A DNA stretch of 64,000 nucleotides. Origin: Algiphilus sp965216485 (GTDB lineage Bacteria > Pseudomonadota > Gammaproteobacteria > Nevskiales > Nevskiaceae). The notes beneath the pieces are model-generated. The model was not told the DNA's origin. It did not search any database and saw only the letters and a program-made list of their open reading frames with translations. Each line of letters opens with the position of its first letter. The first letter of the stretch is position 1. The stretch lies in the NCBI RefSeq assembly GCF_965216485.1, contig NZ_OZ244162.1, forward strand, positions 1,426,001 through 1,490,000. Direction: 5' to 3'. The position numbers and the translations under genes are program-made. Shown in pieces: positions 1-7,896 of this stretch.

Positions 1-1
1 G

Positions 2-295
2 AAGGAAGCAGGCATCGAGGTCGAGCGCCCGTTAGCAACAACAGCAGAGCGCCAGGACCTCGCCAACATCCTGATCGCCATCACGCCAGACGATGACATC
101 TGGATCGATGGCAAGCCGGTGGATGCGCGCGACCTGACGACCCGGATCAGCCGTCTACACGCGGAAAACCCCCAAGGGTCGGTCGTCATTCAGTCGGACC
201 GGCGCGCTACGCACAAGGCACTGAAAACCGTTCTGGACGCGGTGCAAAAAGCTGGCGTGCCGCAAGTGGCCGTGGCCGCCGCGGACGATAGCTAA
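2..295 (+). CDS. ExbD/TolR-family biopolymer transport protein, C-terminal part (5' end outside window)
   Basis: The reading frame is open from base 2 to a TAA at 293-295, giving about 97 C-terminal residues. They show the ExbD/TolR periplasmic-domain pattern: a strand reading ILIAIT, then DDDIWIDGKPV, an RLHAENPQGSVVIQSD stretch, and an LDAVQKAGV ending. The same pattern recurs in the full ExbD at 3089-3496 (LVNISDEGRLFINRRPV, LHAENPKRAVVIQAE), so the two are paralogues. The N-terminal membrane helix with the proton-path Asp lies outside the window. It sits 56 bp before the DUF3450 gene and probably belongs to the same TonB2 operon, which would then carry two ExbD proteins. Confidence 0.88.
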   Translation, partial: KEAGIEVERPLATTAERQDLANILIAITPDDDIWIDGKPVDARDLTTRISRLHAENPQGSVVIQSDRRATHKALKTVLDAVQKAGVPQVAVAAADDS

Positions 296-351
296 GCCCG
301 TTCTTACAACACGCGATTGACCATCACAAAGAGGGTGGGGAGACAGATCTT

Positions 352-1170
352 ATGAAGCACAAGCTGATTGCCATTTCCGTGCTGTGTGCGGTGCCCGCTA
401 GCGCTGGTGCAGACAGCCTTCAGGACGTAGTTCGCGAAGGCGAGTCCTGGCTGAGCGCCCAGCAGGCGTCGCAGGAGCGGGTGGATGCACTCGCTGCGCA
501 GACCGAGGACGCCGAGGCGGAATACCGCCGTCTGCTGCGGCAGATCGAAGGCTTGGAGGCCTACAACGCACAGGTCCGCAAGCAGGTGAAGGCGCAGGAA
601 GTCGAGATTGCGCGGACCGAAGATTCCATCGCCAAAGCCACGGAGGTGGACCGTCAGCTCCTGCCGCTGTTGATCAGCATGGTCGATGCGTATGCAGATC
701 TTGTCGCAGTCAGCATTCCGTATCTGCCCGACGAGCGTAGAGAACGAATCGCCTTCTTGCGGGACACGGTGGATCGCGCCGATGTCAGCGCCGCGGAGAA
801 ATTCCGGCAAGTCCTGGATGCCTATCTGGCAGAGCTGTCCTACGGCAACACCATCGAGGCCTACACCGATACGATCCGCACCGAAGATGGAGAGCGGGAA
901 GTGAACGTGCTCCGCCTTGGGCGTATCGGCCTCTTTTACCAGACAGCAGATCGAGCGCACACGGGCCGCTGGAATCAGGAAGCTGGCCGCTGGGAGCCGT
1001 TGGGCTCGGAATTCCGTAACGGGATCTACCAGGCCATTCGCGTGGCCAACAAGCTCACGGCACCCAGTCTGCTGATCGTGCCACTGCCCGCACCGAAGCC
1101 CGCTGATGCGTCGAGTGCAAAGGCAGGATATGGCAGCGATCTGCTGAATGTGGCGGGAGACGCATCATGA
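352..1170 (+). CDS. DUF3450 periplasmic coiled-coil protein of a TonB2 system
   Basis: A 272-residue protein with a signal peptide (MKHKLIAISVLCAVPASAGA, cleavage near residue 20). A long heptad-rich helix follows at about residues 30-105, then a compact C-terminal region with the conserved LRLGRIGLFYQTAD segment. This matches the DUF3450 family, whose genes typically stand first in gammaproteobacterial TonB2-type operons. It probably acts in the periplasm as an accessory of the ExbB/ExbD/TonB motor; its biochemical role is not known. A purine-rich GGTGGGGAGA lies 11 bp before the ATG as ribosome binding site. The stop overlaps the next ATG in an ATGA, so the two are translationally coupled. 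Confidence 0.85.
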   Translation: MKHKLIAISVLCAVPASAGADSLQDVVREGESWLSAQQASQERVDALAAQTEDAEAEYRRLLRQIEGLEAYNAQVRKQVKAQEVEIARTEDSIAKATEVDRQLLPLLISMVDAYADLVAVSIPYLPDERRERIAFLRDTVDRADVSAAEKFRQVLDAYLAELSYGNTIEAYTDTIRTEDGEREVNVLRLGRIGLFYQTADRAHTGRWNQEAGRWEPLGSEFRNGIYQAIRVANKLTAPSLLIVPLPAPKPADASSAKAGYGSDLLNVAGDAS

Positions 1171-2528
1171 GGTGGCTGATGACGCTGCTGGCCGCGCTCT
1201 TGAGCTTTCCGCTTTTCGCGCAGTCGGAAGCGGCGCTGCTGGAAAAGGTGCGTACGGGGCAGCTGGGGCCAGGCGTCGACCAAAGCCGTCAGCTGCAGGC
1301 ATTCCGCAACGCACCGGACAGCGAGCGTGCGCAACTGCTCGAAGTGGCCCGTGCCCGGCGCGATCAACTACAGGCCGACAGCCGGCAGCTGGAAGAACGC
1401 TCGCGTGCCAACGACAAGATCTACGAAGAGAAAATCAATGCCTTGCGGGCGGCCATGGGGCCAAACGCAGCCATGTTCGGCACGCTTTTGAACCTGAGCG
1501 ATGAGTTGATCGGGGTATTTCGCAACGCCTCCACAACGCTGCAGTATCCGGAAAGGGAAGCATGGCTGACGGCCTTCAAGGCGCGTATGGAAAAGGCGTC
1601 GGAGATCTTCAGCGTGGAAGAGCTGGAGCACCTCTGGTTTCTGATGCAGCAGGAGATCACCGCTGCGGGTCAGATCGTCTCGCTATCCACCGAAGTGCTT
1701 GGGGAGTCCGGGACCAGGGAAAACCGGGAGGTGGTGCGCATTGGCAAATTTGGCCTGATCAGTGCCGATCCGGAACCGGCCTATCTGAGCTGGGACCCAG
1801 CGATCCAGCGCGCGACGCGGCTTCAGCGTCAACCCGAAGGCGGCGCGCTTCGGTCGGTAGAGCAATATTTGTCAGACGATGGCGGCACGCGTGGCGTCGC
1901 CATCGACCCAACCGGTGGATCGCTCCTCAGCCGGCTCGTTGATGCCCCTTCCATCCGGGATCGGATCGAACAGGGTGGATTGATCGGTAAGTTGATCATC
2001 GTTCTGGGTCTTGTGGGCGTCGCCGTTGCGATCGCGAAGCTTGTGTCGATTGCGCTCGTGAGCGCGAAGGTCGCTGCCCAACAGCGCAACCTTCACCAGC
2101 CACGTGACGACAATCCCTTGGGTCGGATGATGCAGGTCTACGAGCGCAACCAGGCGGTCGACACCGAGACCCTGGAAATGCGCTTGGGCGAGGCCATTCT
2201 GGAAGAGCGCCCGAAGGTGGATCGGTATATCGGCTTCATCAAGGTCATCGCTGCGGTTGCCCCCTTGATGGGCCTGATGGGTACCGTCATCGGCATGATC
2301 GCCACCTTTCAGGCGATCACCCTGTTTGGTACCGGGGACCCCAAGACGATGGCAGGCGGCATCAGTCAGGCACTGGTCACAACCGTGCTCGGACTCACGG
2401 TCGCGATCCCGACCGTGTTGTTGCATGCGCTGGTCAGCGCCCGAGCGGCTTCGCTGGTGAACACGCTCAAGCATCAGACCGCAGGCCTGATCGCCGAGCG
2501 CATGGAATCACAAGCTGCCAGGAGCTAG
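1167..2528 (+). CDS. TtpC-like ExbB/MotA/TolQ-family proton channel with periplasmic N-terminal extension
   Basis: 453 residues. An N-terminal signal sequence (MRWLMTLLAALLSFPLFAQ) is followed by a helical periplasmic region of about 250 residues. The C-terminal ExbB/TolQ module has a membrane helix near 275-297 and the two conserved helices around VAPLMGLMGTVIGMI and ALVTTVLGLTVAIPTVLL. This architecture is that of TtpC, the extra ExbB-like subunit known from the Vibrio TonB2 system. With ExbB2 and ExbD2 it would form the inner-membrane motor that uses the proton gradient to energise TonB2. Coupled upstream to DUF3450 (ATGA); 3 bp separate it from exbB2. Confidence 0.86.
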   Translation: MRWLMTLLAALLSFPLFAQSEAALLEKVRTGQLGPGVDQSRQLQAFRNAPDSERAQLLEVARARRDQLQADSRQLEERSRANDKIYEEKINALRAAMGPNAAMFGTLLNLSDELIGVFRNASTTLQYPEREAWLTAFKARMEKASEIFSVEELEHLWFLMQQEITAAGQIVSLSTEVLGESGTRENREVVRIGKFGLISADPEPAYLSWDPAIQRATRLQRQPEGGALRSVEQYLSDDGGTRGVAIDPTGGSLLSRLVDAPSIRDRIEQGGLIGKLIIVLGLVGVAVAIAKLVSIALVSAKVAAQQRNLHQPRDDNPLGRMMQVYERNQAVDTETLEMRLGEAILEERPKVDRYIGFIKVIAAVAPLMGLMGTVIGMIATFQAITLFGTGDPKTMAGGISQALVTTVLGLTVAIPTVLLHALVSARAASLVNTLKHQTAGLIAERMESQAARS

Positions 2529-2531
2529 GCA

Positions 2532-3092
2532 ATGGAATCCCTGCAGTTTCTGCTCTCGGATATCGGCTTTCAGGTCAGCAACTTCATGCTGCTCGGCGGT
2601 GATGTCCTGCTTCTGATTGCCGTGGCCATCTTCGTCATGTGGGCCTGCATCTTCGAGCGCGCCGTGTTCTTTTATCTGCGCTTTCCGCGCACGTCCTCAG
2701 TGGTCCGCGCCATGTGGTCCGCCAGAAGTGATCACCATAGCTGGCGGGCGCACAAGATCCGTTCGGCATTGTTGAATGCGGTGCGAGAGCAGACGCGCGC
2801 CAACATCACCACGGTCAAGACGGTTGTCGCCATCTGTCCATTGCTCGGGCTGCTCGGCACTGTTACCGGAATGATCGCGGTATTCGACGTCATGGCGACC
2901 GCTGGCATGGGCAATCCGCGACTGATGGCAGACGGCGTTGCCAAAGCCACTGTCCCCACCATGGCGGGCATGGTCGGCGCCCTCTCGGGTGTGTTTGCCA
3001 TCTATTGGCTGGAATGGCAGGCCAAGCGTCGCCTCGAAGATCTTGCGGATCACCTCCCGATTGCGCGTGATCCGCAGGGGGCCGGCGCATGA
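2532..3092 (+). CDS. exbB: ExbB2-type biopolymer transport protein
   Basis: 186 residues with a MotA/TolQ/ExbB proton-channel fold. A first membrane helix lies near residues 20-42 (LLLIAVAIFVMWACIFERAV), followed by the cytoplasmic loop. The conserved pair is ICPLLGLLGTVTGMIAVFDVM and ATVPTMAGMVGALSGVFAIY. The length is typical of the short ExbB2 subunit and lacks the extension seen in the preceding gene. An AGGAG at 2519-2523 lies 8 bp before the ATG. The last 4 bp overlap the exbD start. It should assemble with ExbD in the inner membrane to energise TonB. Confidence 0.9.
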   Translation: MESLQFLLSDIGFQVSNFMLLGGDVLLLIAVAIFVMWACIFERAVFFYLRFPRTSSVVRAMWSARSDHHSWRAHKIRSALLNAVREQTRANITTVKTVVAICPLLGLLGTVTGMIAVFDVMATAGMGNPRLMADGVAKATVPTMAGMVGALSGVFAIYWLEWQAKRRLEDLADHLPIARDPQGAGA

Positions 3093-3496
3093 AGGACTTC
3101 CTGAGCGATGACGAAGGCGGGCAGGGGGATTCTCAGGTCGACCTGACGCCGATGCTGGACGTGGTCTTCATCATGCTGATCTTCTTCATCGTGACCGCGA
3201 GCTTTATCAAGGAGTCCGGTTTCGATGTGAATCGGCCGCCGCCCAGTCATGAGCCGCCCAACGAGGACATACAGAACATCCTGGTCAATATCTCGGACGA
3301 GGGGCGGCTGTTCATCAATCGTCGTCCGGTCGACGTCGCCGCATTGACGGCCAACATCAAACGGCTGCATGCGGAGAACCCGAAGCGCGCCGTTGTCATC
3401 CAGGCGGAAGATGATTCGGCCAACGAACACTTGATTACGGTGATGGACGCGGCGCGCAGGGCGGGTGTCTACAACGTATCGATTGCCTCGAATTAG
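3089..3496 (+). CDS. exbD: ExbD2-type biopolymer transport protein
   Basis: 135 residues. The N-terminal signature QVDLTPMLDVVFIMLIFF contains the conserved Asp at the start of the single membrane helix, needed for proton flow in ExbD/TolR proteins. The periplasmic domain carries VNISDEGRLFINRRPVD and the helix LHAENPKRAVVIQAE. Its start overlaps exbB by 4 bp and tonB follows after 8 bp. It is a paralogue of the truncated gene at 2-295. Role: stator/peptidoglycan-side partner of ExbB. Confidence 0.92.
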   Translation: MKDFLSDDEGGQGDSQVDLTPMLDVVFIMLIFFIVTASFIKESGFDVNRPPPSHEPPNEDIQNILVNISDEGRLFINRRPVDVAALTANIKRLHAENPKRAVVIQAEDDSANEHLITVMDAARRAGVYNVSIASN

Positions 3497-3504
3497 GGCC
3501 CGGC

Positions 3505-4158
3505 ATGTCTGTGACGACGATTCGGACGGCGGTGCGCGGCAACATCAAGGATCAGGCGATCAGCATCCTGATCGGCTTGGGCCTCGGTATCGTTGCGACC
3601 TTCCTGCTGTATTGGTTCATGTCGGTGCTGGTAGCTGCGGGGCAGAATGCTCTTACCGAGGCACCGCAGGGGCGCATCGTTGACTTTGTGCGCGTACCGG
3701 ACCCGCCACAGCTCCGAACCCATCAGCCGAAGCCGGAAAAGCCCGACAAGCCCGAGGTCGCGCCGGAGACCCCGAAACTTCAGGTGGCGGTCTCCAGGCC
3801 ACGGGCCGATAGCGTCAATCTCGGCGTCATGGATGTGGATACGGAGCTGGCGGTGGATACCAGCGCGGGGCTTTCAGCATCCGACGGGGAGTACTTGCCG
3901 ATCGTCAAAGTCGCGCCGATCTATCCAAACCGGGCGCAATCGCGCGGCATCGAGGGCTGGGTATTGCTCCGGTTCACCGTCACAGCAACCGGCAGTGTTG
4001 TCGACCCTGAAGTCATCGATGCAGAACCGCCCGGCGTCTTCGATGATGCGGCGAAGAATGCGGTGGTGCGGTTCAAGTACAAGCCGCGCGTGATCAATGG
4101 TCAAGCACGAAGCGTGCAAGGCGTGGAGCACTTGATCACCTTCAAGGTGGATGACTGA
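3505..4158 (+). CDS. tonB: TonB2-type energy transducer
   Basis: 217 residues. One uncleaved N-terminal membrane helix lies at about residues 16-38. A Pro/Lys/Glu-rich periplasm-spanning linker follows (HQPKPEKPDKPEVAPETP). The C-terminal TonB domain begins about residue 130 with YPNRAQSRGIEGWVLLRFTV and ends with FKYKPRVINGQA. The short length is typical of TonB2 rather than classical TonB. It would contact TonB-dependent outer-membrane receptors, none of which is in this window. The stop lies one base before the preferred start of the TPR gene. Confidence 0.92.
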   Translation: MSVTTIRTAVRGNIKDQAISILIGLGLGIVATFLLYWFMSVLVAAGQNALTEAPQGRIVDFVRVPDPPQLRTHQPKPEKPDKPEVAPETPKLQVAVSRPRADSVNLGVMDVDTELAVDTSAGLSASDGEYLPIVKVAPIYPNRAQSRGIEGWVLLRFTVTATGSVVDPEVIDAEPPGVFDDAAKNAVVRFKYKPRVINGQARSVQGVEHLITFKVDD

Positions 4159-4159
4159 C

Positions 4160-5443
4160 ATGCGCCCGATCCGACACGTCATCGCCACAGCCATTGCCTT
4201 CGTTTGTCTGACGGTCGGTGTGCCGCCTGCCATTGCCGACAACGATAAGGAGGCGCGGAAGCCGCCCACACGCGTGACCGAAAAGCTGTCGGCCCGCGTC
4301 TTTTCAGTCATCTCAGAGGCGCAGGCGGCCGTCGAAGCCGATGAACTCAAGAAAGCTGAGCGCTTGCTGAGCGACCTGCTCGATGGCGAGAAGGGGCTCA
4401 ACGATTATGAGCGTGCGCAAACCCACAACTTCCGTGCGGCGGTGTACTACGAGCGGGGCGATATCGCGCGAGCCATCGCTGATTACATCGCGATCACGGA
4501 GCTGGAAAATCCACCGCAACAGATTCTCCACAACAGCTTCTTCCGGCTCGCGCAGCTCTATTTCATGGAAGAAGACTACGAGCAGTCAGTACAGACGCTC
4601 GATACCTGGATGGGCCTGCAAAGCGGGAGCATCCGGCCGGAAGCCCATATGCTGAAGGCGCAGGCCTACTACCAACAGGGACGCTTCGAAGCGGCCGAAG
4701 CCCCCATCCTTTCGGCCTTGCAAGAGGCGAAAGTCAGGAAGCAGCCGTTGCGGGAATCATGGCTCGCCTTGCTGCGGGCGGTGTACTACGAGCAGGAAAG
4801 GTATCCCGAAGCCGCGCGGGTATTGGGGGTGCTCGTCGAGCACTGGCCCAGCGCCAGCTACTACCGGCAATGGGCCGGTATGTTGGGTCTGATGGGACAG
4901 CAGACATCTCGGCTGCACGTGCTGCGTGCCGCGTACGTCAAGGGCATGCTGGAGAGCGAGTCCGACCTGCTCAACCTTGCACGGTTGTATATGTCGATGG
5001 ACATCCCGTATCCCGCCATGGGCGTCCTGCAAGCGGGCATGGAAAGCGGTGCCATTGAAGAATCGGCGGCGAATCTGCAGCTGCTGGCGCAAGCGATGTC
5101 ATTGGCCAGAGAGTCGGAGGCCCAGATTGCCGTGCTCGAACAGGCGGCGCAGCTGTCCGGCGAGGCGAAGCACTACATGTACCTCGGCCAGGCACACATC
5201 GCGCTTTATCACTGGAAAGCAGCGGCAGACGCCTTCAACAAGGCGCTTGCCATCGGCGGCCTGGACAATCCAGGCAGCGTACTCATGCAGATGGGTTCCG
5301 CGTACTTTCAGATGAAGGCCTATGGCCGGTCGCTACAGGCCTTTGAGCAGGCGGCGGAGTACGACACGTATCGGACGCAGGCGCTGCAATGGGTGGAGTT
5401 CGTACAGCGCGAGGTTGAAAGAGCACAGTTGATCGGATCTTGA
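4160..5443 (+). CDS. Tetratricopeptide-repeat periplasmic protein of the TonB2 operon
   Basis: 427 residues from the ATG at 4160, preferred over the in-frame ATG at 4151. The sequence AAGGTGG at 4144-4150 would touch the 4151 start but stands 9 bp before 4160. The product begins with a signal peptide (MRPIRHVIATAIAFVCLTVG... PAIA), followed by about ten helical TPR-like units, for example AEAPILSALQEAK, AADAFNKALAIGG and SLQAFEQAAEYD. TPR proteins close many TonB2-type operons and are thought to be scaffolds. No enzymatic motif is visible. It is the last gene of the operon; a 317-bp gap follows. Confidence 0.85.
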   Translation: MRPIRHVIATAIAFVCLTVGVPPAIADNDKEARKPPTRVTEKLSARVFSVISEAQAAVEADELKKAERLLSDLLDGEKGLNDYERAQTHNFRAAVYYERGDIARAIADYIAITELENPPQQILHNSFFRLAQLYFMEEDYEQSVQTLDTWMGLQSGSIRPEAHMLKAQAYYQQGRFEAAEAPILSALQEAKVRKQPLRESWLALLRAVYYEQERYPEAARVLGVLVEHWPSASYYRQWAGMLGLMGQQTSRLHVLRAAYVKGMLESESDLLNLARLYMSMDIPYPAMGVLQAGMESGAIEESAANLQLLAQAMSLARESEAQIAVLEQAAQLSGEAKHYMYLGQAHIALYHWKAAADAFNKALAIGGLDNPGSVLMQMGSAYFQMKAYGRSLQAFEQAAEYDTYRTQALQWVEFVQREVERAQLIGS

Positions 5444-5760
5444 AGCACTTTCTGCGCCGCCCACGCCCAGCATCAGATGTTCATGTGTGCCCGGACGGGC
5501 AAACAGGGGCAGCACTTACCAAGGATGTATCCACGGCTTGCAGGTCGTATTCCTGGGGCGCATGCCCCACATTGTCCGTATAGCGCGCTGAGGTGAGAAT
5601 CCCGGCTGAGGAGATTCAGCATCGGTTTGCCCGCAGGTCGATGGTAGGGCTCTAGGAAACCGCTTCTTGGCTACCGGCGCTTCCATCTGATGCATCAGGG
5701 TGAATTCAGCCGTCGCCAAAGCCGCTACGGTTGAAGTTCTGATTTGGAGACAGGATTCAC
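5444..5760. other. Gene-free interval between the TonB2 operon and the epimerase gene
   Basis: 317 bp without a convincing gene; the short open frames on either strand have no ribosome binding site or family features. Two inverted repeats are visible: GCCCG-GA-CGGGC at 5489-5500, close behind the TPR gene, which could act as a weak terminator though no T-run follows; and TTCAGCCG (5705-5712) with CGGTTGAA (5728-5735), one mismatch, just upstream of the epimerase gene, which could be an operator. No strong sigma-70 promoter is seen. Confidence 0.5.
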
Positions 5761-6810
5761 ATGAAAGCGGCCATTACCGGAGCGTGCGGATACGTCGGAC
5801 TCAATCTGGTTCGGACCTTGTTGGATGCCGGGCACGAGGTGCTGGCGCTGGATCGCGTGCATTCGCCGCATCTGGACAAGCGCGCCCGTTGGCAGGAGCT
5901 GGACATTTTTGATGCCGAAGGTCTCCGCCGCGCGCTCGACGGCATCGAAGTCGTCTTCCATCTCGTAGCCAAGATCACGCTGCTCAAGGAAGACGAGCCG
6001 ACCTGGCACATCAATGTCGAGGGCGTGAAGGCCGTGGCGGACGGCGCGCTGGCCGCGGGCGTGCGCCGCGTGGTGCATGTCAGCTCCATTGCCTCCTTCG
6101 ATATGTACCAGATCAACGGCAAGATGATCGACGAGACCGCGCCGCGGTCCATCGACGACGCACTGCCGGTCTACGCCCGCTCCAAGTACGCCGGCGAGCG
6201 CGAGTTGATGGAGCGTGCCAAGGACGGGCTGGAAGTCGTGGTGTGCTATCCCACCGGCATCTTCGGGCCGGAGGACTACGGCTGGCCGATGCCGCACCTC
6301 AACGGCAACATGATTGATGCCGCACGCGGCAAGTTGCCAGTAATGGTGGAAGGCGGCTTTGATCTGGTCGACGTGCGCGACCTGTCGCGCGGGCTGCTGC
6401 TGGCTGCCGAGAAGGGCCGTAACGGCGAAACCTACCTGCTGGGTGGCACCTACATCTCGATGATCGACGCCTGCCGGCTGTCGGCGAGCATGGTCGGCCG
6501 TCCGGGCCCGAAATTCATGCTGCCGATGAAGCTGCTCAAGGGCATCGCCGCCATCACCGCGCCGCTGGCACGCCGCACGGGCAAGGAGTCGGAGTTCCTG
6601 TCCGAAGTCGCGCTCGACACCATCGAGACCTCGCCGCGGGTGGATCATTCCAAAGCGGTACGCGAGCTGGGCTATCAGCCACGCCCCATCGAGGACACCA
6701 TCCGCGACCTGCTCACGTTCAGCATCAATCACGGCCGCTTCATGCCCGAGAAGAAGGGCGCAAAGCAGGGCCCCATTCCGGTGCCGGAGCCGGATCAGCC
6801 GAAGGCCTGA
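5761..6810 (+). CDS. NAD-dependent epimerase/dehydratase, 3beta-hydroxysteroid-dehydrogenase-like (extended SDR)
   Basis: 349 residues. An N-terminal Rossmann motif reads TGACGYVGLNL (GxxGxxG) at residues 6-16. The active-site YxxxK is in VYARSKYAGE near residue 142, with a preceding HVSSIAS. This places it in the extended SDR group containing dihydroflavonol reductases and 3beta-HSD/isomerases. The substrate cannot be read from the sequence; a hydroxysteroid would suit the window. The C-terminus is a Pro/Lys-rich tail. GGAGACAGG 6-14 bp before the ATG serves as ribosome binding site. It stands alone, facing the convergent cobW-like gene. Confidence 0.8.
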   Translation: MKAAITGACGYVGLNLVRTLLDAGHEVLALDRVHSPHLDKRARWQELDIFDAEGLRRALDGIEVVFHLVAKITLLKEDEPTWHINVEGVKAVADGALAAGVRRVVHVSSIASFDMYQINGKMIDETAPRSIDDALPVYARSKYAGERELMERAKDGLEVVVCYPTGIFGPEDYGWPMPHLNGNMIDAARGKLPVMVEGGFDLVDVRDLSRGLLLAAEKGRNGETYLLGGTYISMIDACRLSASMVGRPGPKFMLPMKLLKGIAAITAPLARRTGKESEFLSEVALDTIETSPRVDHSKAVRELGYQPRPIEDTIRDLLTFSINHGRFMPEKKGAKQGPIPVPEPDQPKA

Positions 6811-6828
6811 CGACGCCCTTGTTGAAAC

Positions 6829-6876
6829 GGCCGGCCCCGCGTCGGCCCTTCGCGTGTACGGCCATCAAGACCGTAC
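6829..6876. terminator. Two GC-rich hairpins between convergent genes
   Basis: The gap between the epimerase stop (6810) and the end of the minus-strand cobW-like gene (6898) holds GGCCG-N9-CGGCC (6829-6847) and GTACGG-N9-CCGTAC (6856-6876). Position between convergent genes suggests a two-way terminator, but neither hairpin is followed by a T-run. Confidence 0.35.
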
Positions 6877-6897
6877 GGCCGCGGAGGCCTCAGGGCG

Positions 6898-7896
6898 CTA
6901 CACGCAGCAGGCGTCCAGCATGCGCTCCACTTCCTGCTTGTCGAAGGTGGAGGCTGAGCCGATCAGTACCAGCTCGGTACGCGGGGTGACACCGCCCCAG
7001 GCGCCGGCGTCGATATAGGACGACTGTCCGCCGACCTTCTGAAAGAGGGTGGCGAGTGGGTAGTGCTGAAAATGGACAAAGCCCTTGGCGCGAAAGATCG
7101 TATGGCTCAACGCGGCGAGGGTCTCCACGAAGGCCGTGCGTCGGATCGGCCGTTCAGTGCTCCATACCATGCTGGCAAAGGGGTGCGCCCGTGAGGAGGC
7201 CGTCGGGACCGGTCGGAACTGGGACTGCCCCAAGCGCGATTCACCCAGTATGACTTCCGTCGCGACCGCCCCTTCCTCGGCTTCCACTATGGCGATGCCG
7301 GGTGCGAGTCGGTCGATCCATTCGCGTACCGCCGTCCTTTGCTCGGGGGCGGCCATCTCCACCCGGTTGATCACGGCCATGTAGGCGTTGCAGAGCTGAC
7401 GCTCGAACAGCTCGCGATACTCCGCGTCGCGACTATCGAGCGCATGCAATGCGTCCACGACCGTGACCACGTTCTCCACATAGAGATCGCGACGTAGCTC
7501 TGCCTGGCCGAGCGAGCACAGGATATTGCCGGGGTCGGAGATGCCGCTGGTTTCGATCAGAAGCTGCTCCGGGCGCGGGCTCGTGTTCAGTACGGTCTCC
7601 ACCCCGGCGATGAGATCGTCGCGGATCGAGCAGCAGATGCAGCCATCGGCCAGCTCCACCGTCTGGCCTTCGACCTTCACGATCAGCCGCGCATCGATAT
7701 TGAGCGCCCCAAAGTCGTTGACCAGAACCGCAATGCGCTGGCCCTTGCTTTGCGCCAACAGGCTATTGAGCAAGGTCGTCTTGCCGGCCCCAAGGAAGCC
7801 GCAGACGAGCGTGGTCGGCACAGGAGGCAGCCGCTGCTGGCGGCCGACTTCGGTCAAACGCGCCAGCGGATTCCGCTGCAACGTGGAAGGGGTCAT
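6898..7896 (-). CDS. CobW/COG0523-family GTP-binding metallochaperone
   Basis: 332 residues. Walker A is CGFLGAGKTTLLNSL (GxxGxGKT at residues 33-40). The family metal motif CxCC is present as GCICC (Cys86, Cys88, Cys89), and ETSGISDPGNI is the switch region. A C-terminal CobW_C domain carries FVHFQHYP-type strands. COG0523 proteins bind Zn or Co and use GTP hydrolysis to deliver metal to client enzymes. Its ATG overlaps the stop of the CoA-ligase gene (ATGA), making it the last cistron of the ketone carboxylase operon. Acetophenone carboxylase contains zinc, so metal loading of that complex is the likely job (inference). The Zn-protein client is not proven. Confidence 0.87.
   Translation of the reverse strand: MTPSTLQRNPLARLTEVGRQQRLPPVPTTLVCGFLGAGKTTLLNSLLAQSKGQRIAVLVNDFGALNIDARLIVKVEGQTVELADGCICCSIRDDLIAGVETVLNTSPRPEQLLIETSGISDPGNILCSLGQAELRRDLYVENVVTVVDALHALDSRDAEYRELFERQLCNAYMAVINRVEMAAPEQRTAVREWIDRLAPGIAIVEAEEGAVATEVILGESRLGQSQFRPVPTASSRAHPFASMVWSTERPIRRTAFVETLAALSHTIFRAKGFVHFQHYPLATLFQKVGGQSSYIDAGAWGGVTPRTELVLIGSASTFDKQEVERMLDACCV

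Noticed and set aside
330..345. AGGGTGGGG before the DUF3450 gene, similar to the core of sites A and B
   Set aside because: The ATTCTTT and CCGCACCCC parts are missing and the string is placed as a ribosome binding site 11 bp before the ATG, so it is probably a chance match.
4151..4159. ATG at 4151 as start of the TPR protein
   Set aside because: The ribosome binding sequence AAGGTGG directly abuts this ATG; the ATG at 4160 has proper spacing and starts directly with a normal signal peptide.
5516..5719. Small minus-strand frame (67 codons) in the 5444-5760 gap
   Set aside because: No ribosome binding site, no family features, atypical composition, and it ends close to the regulatory region of the epimerase gene.
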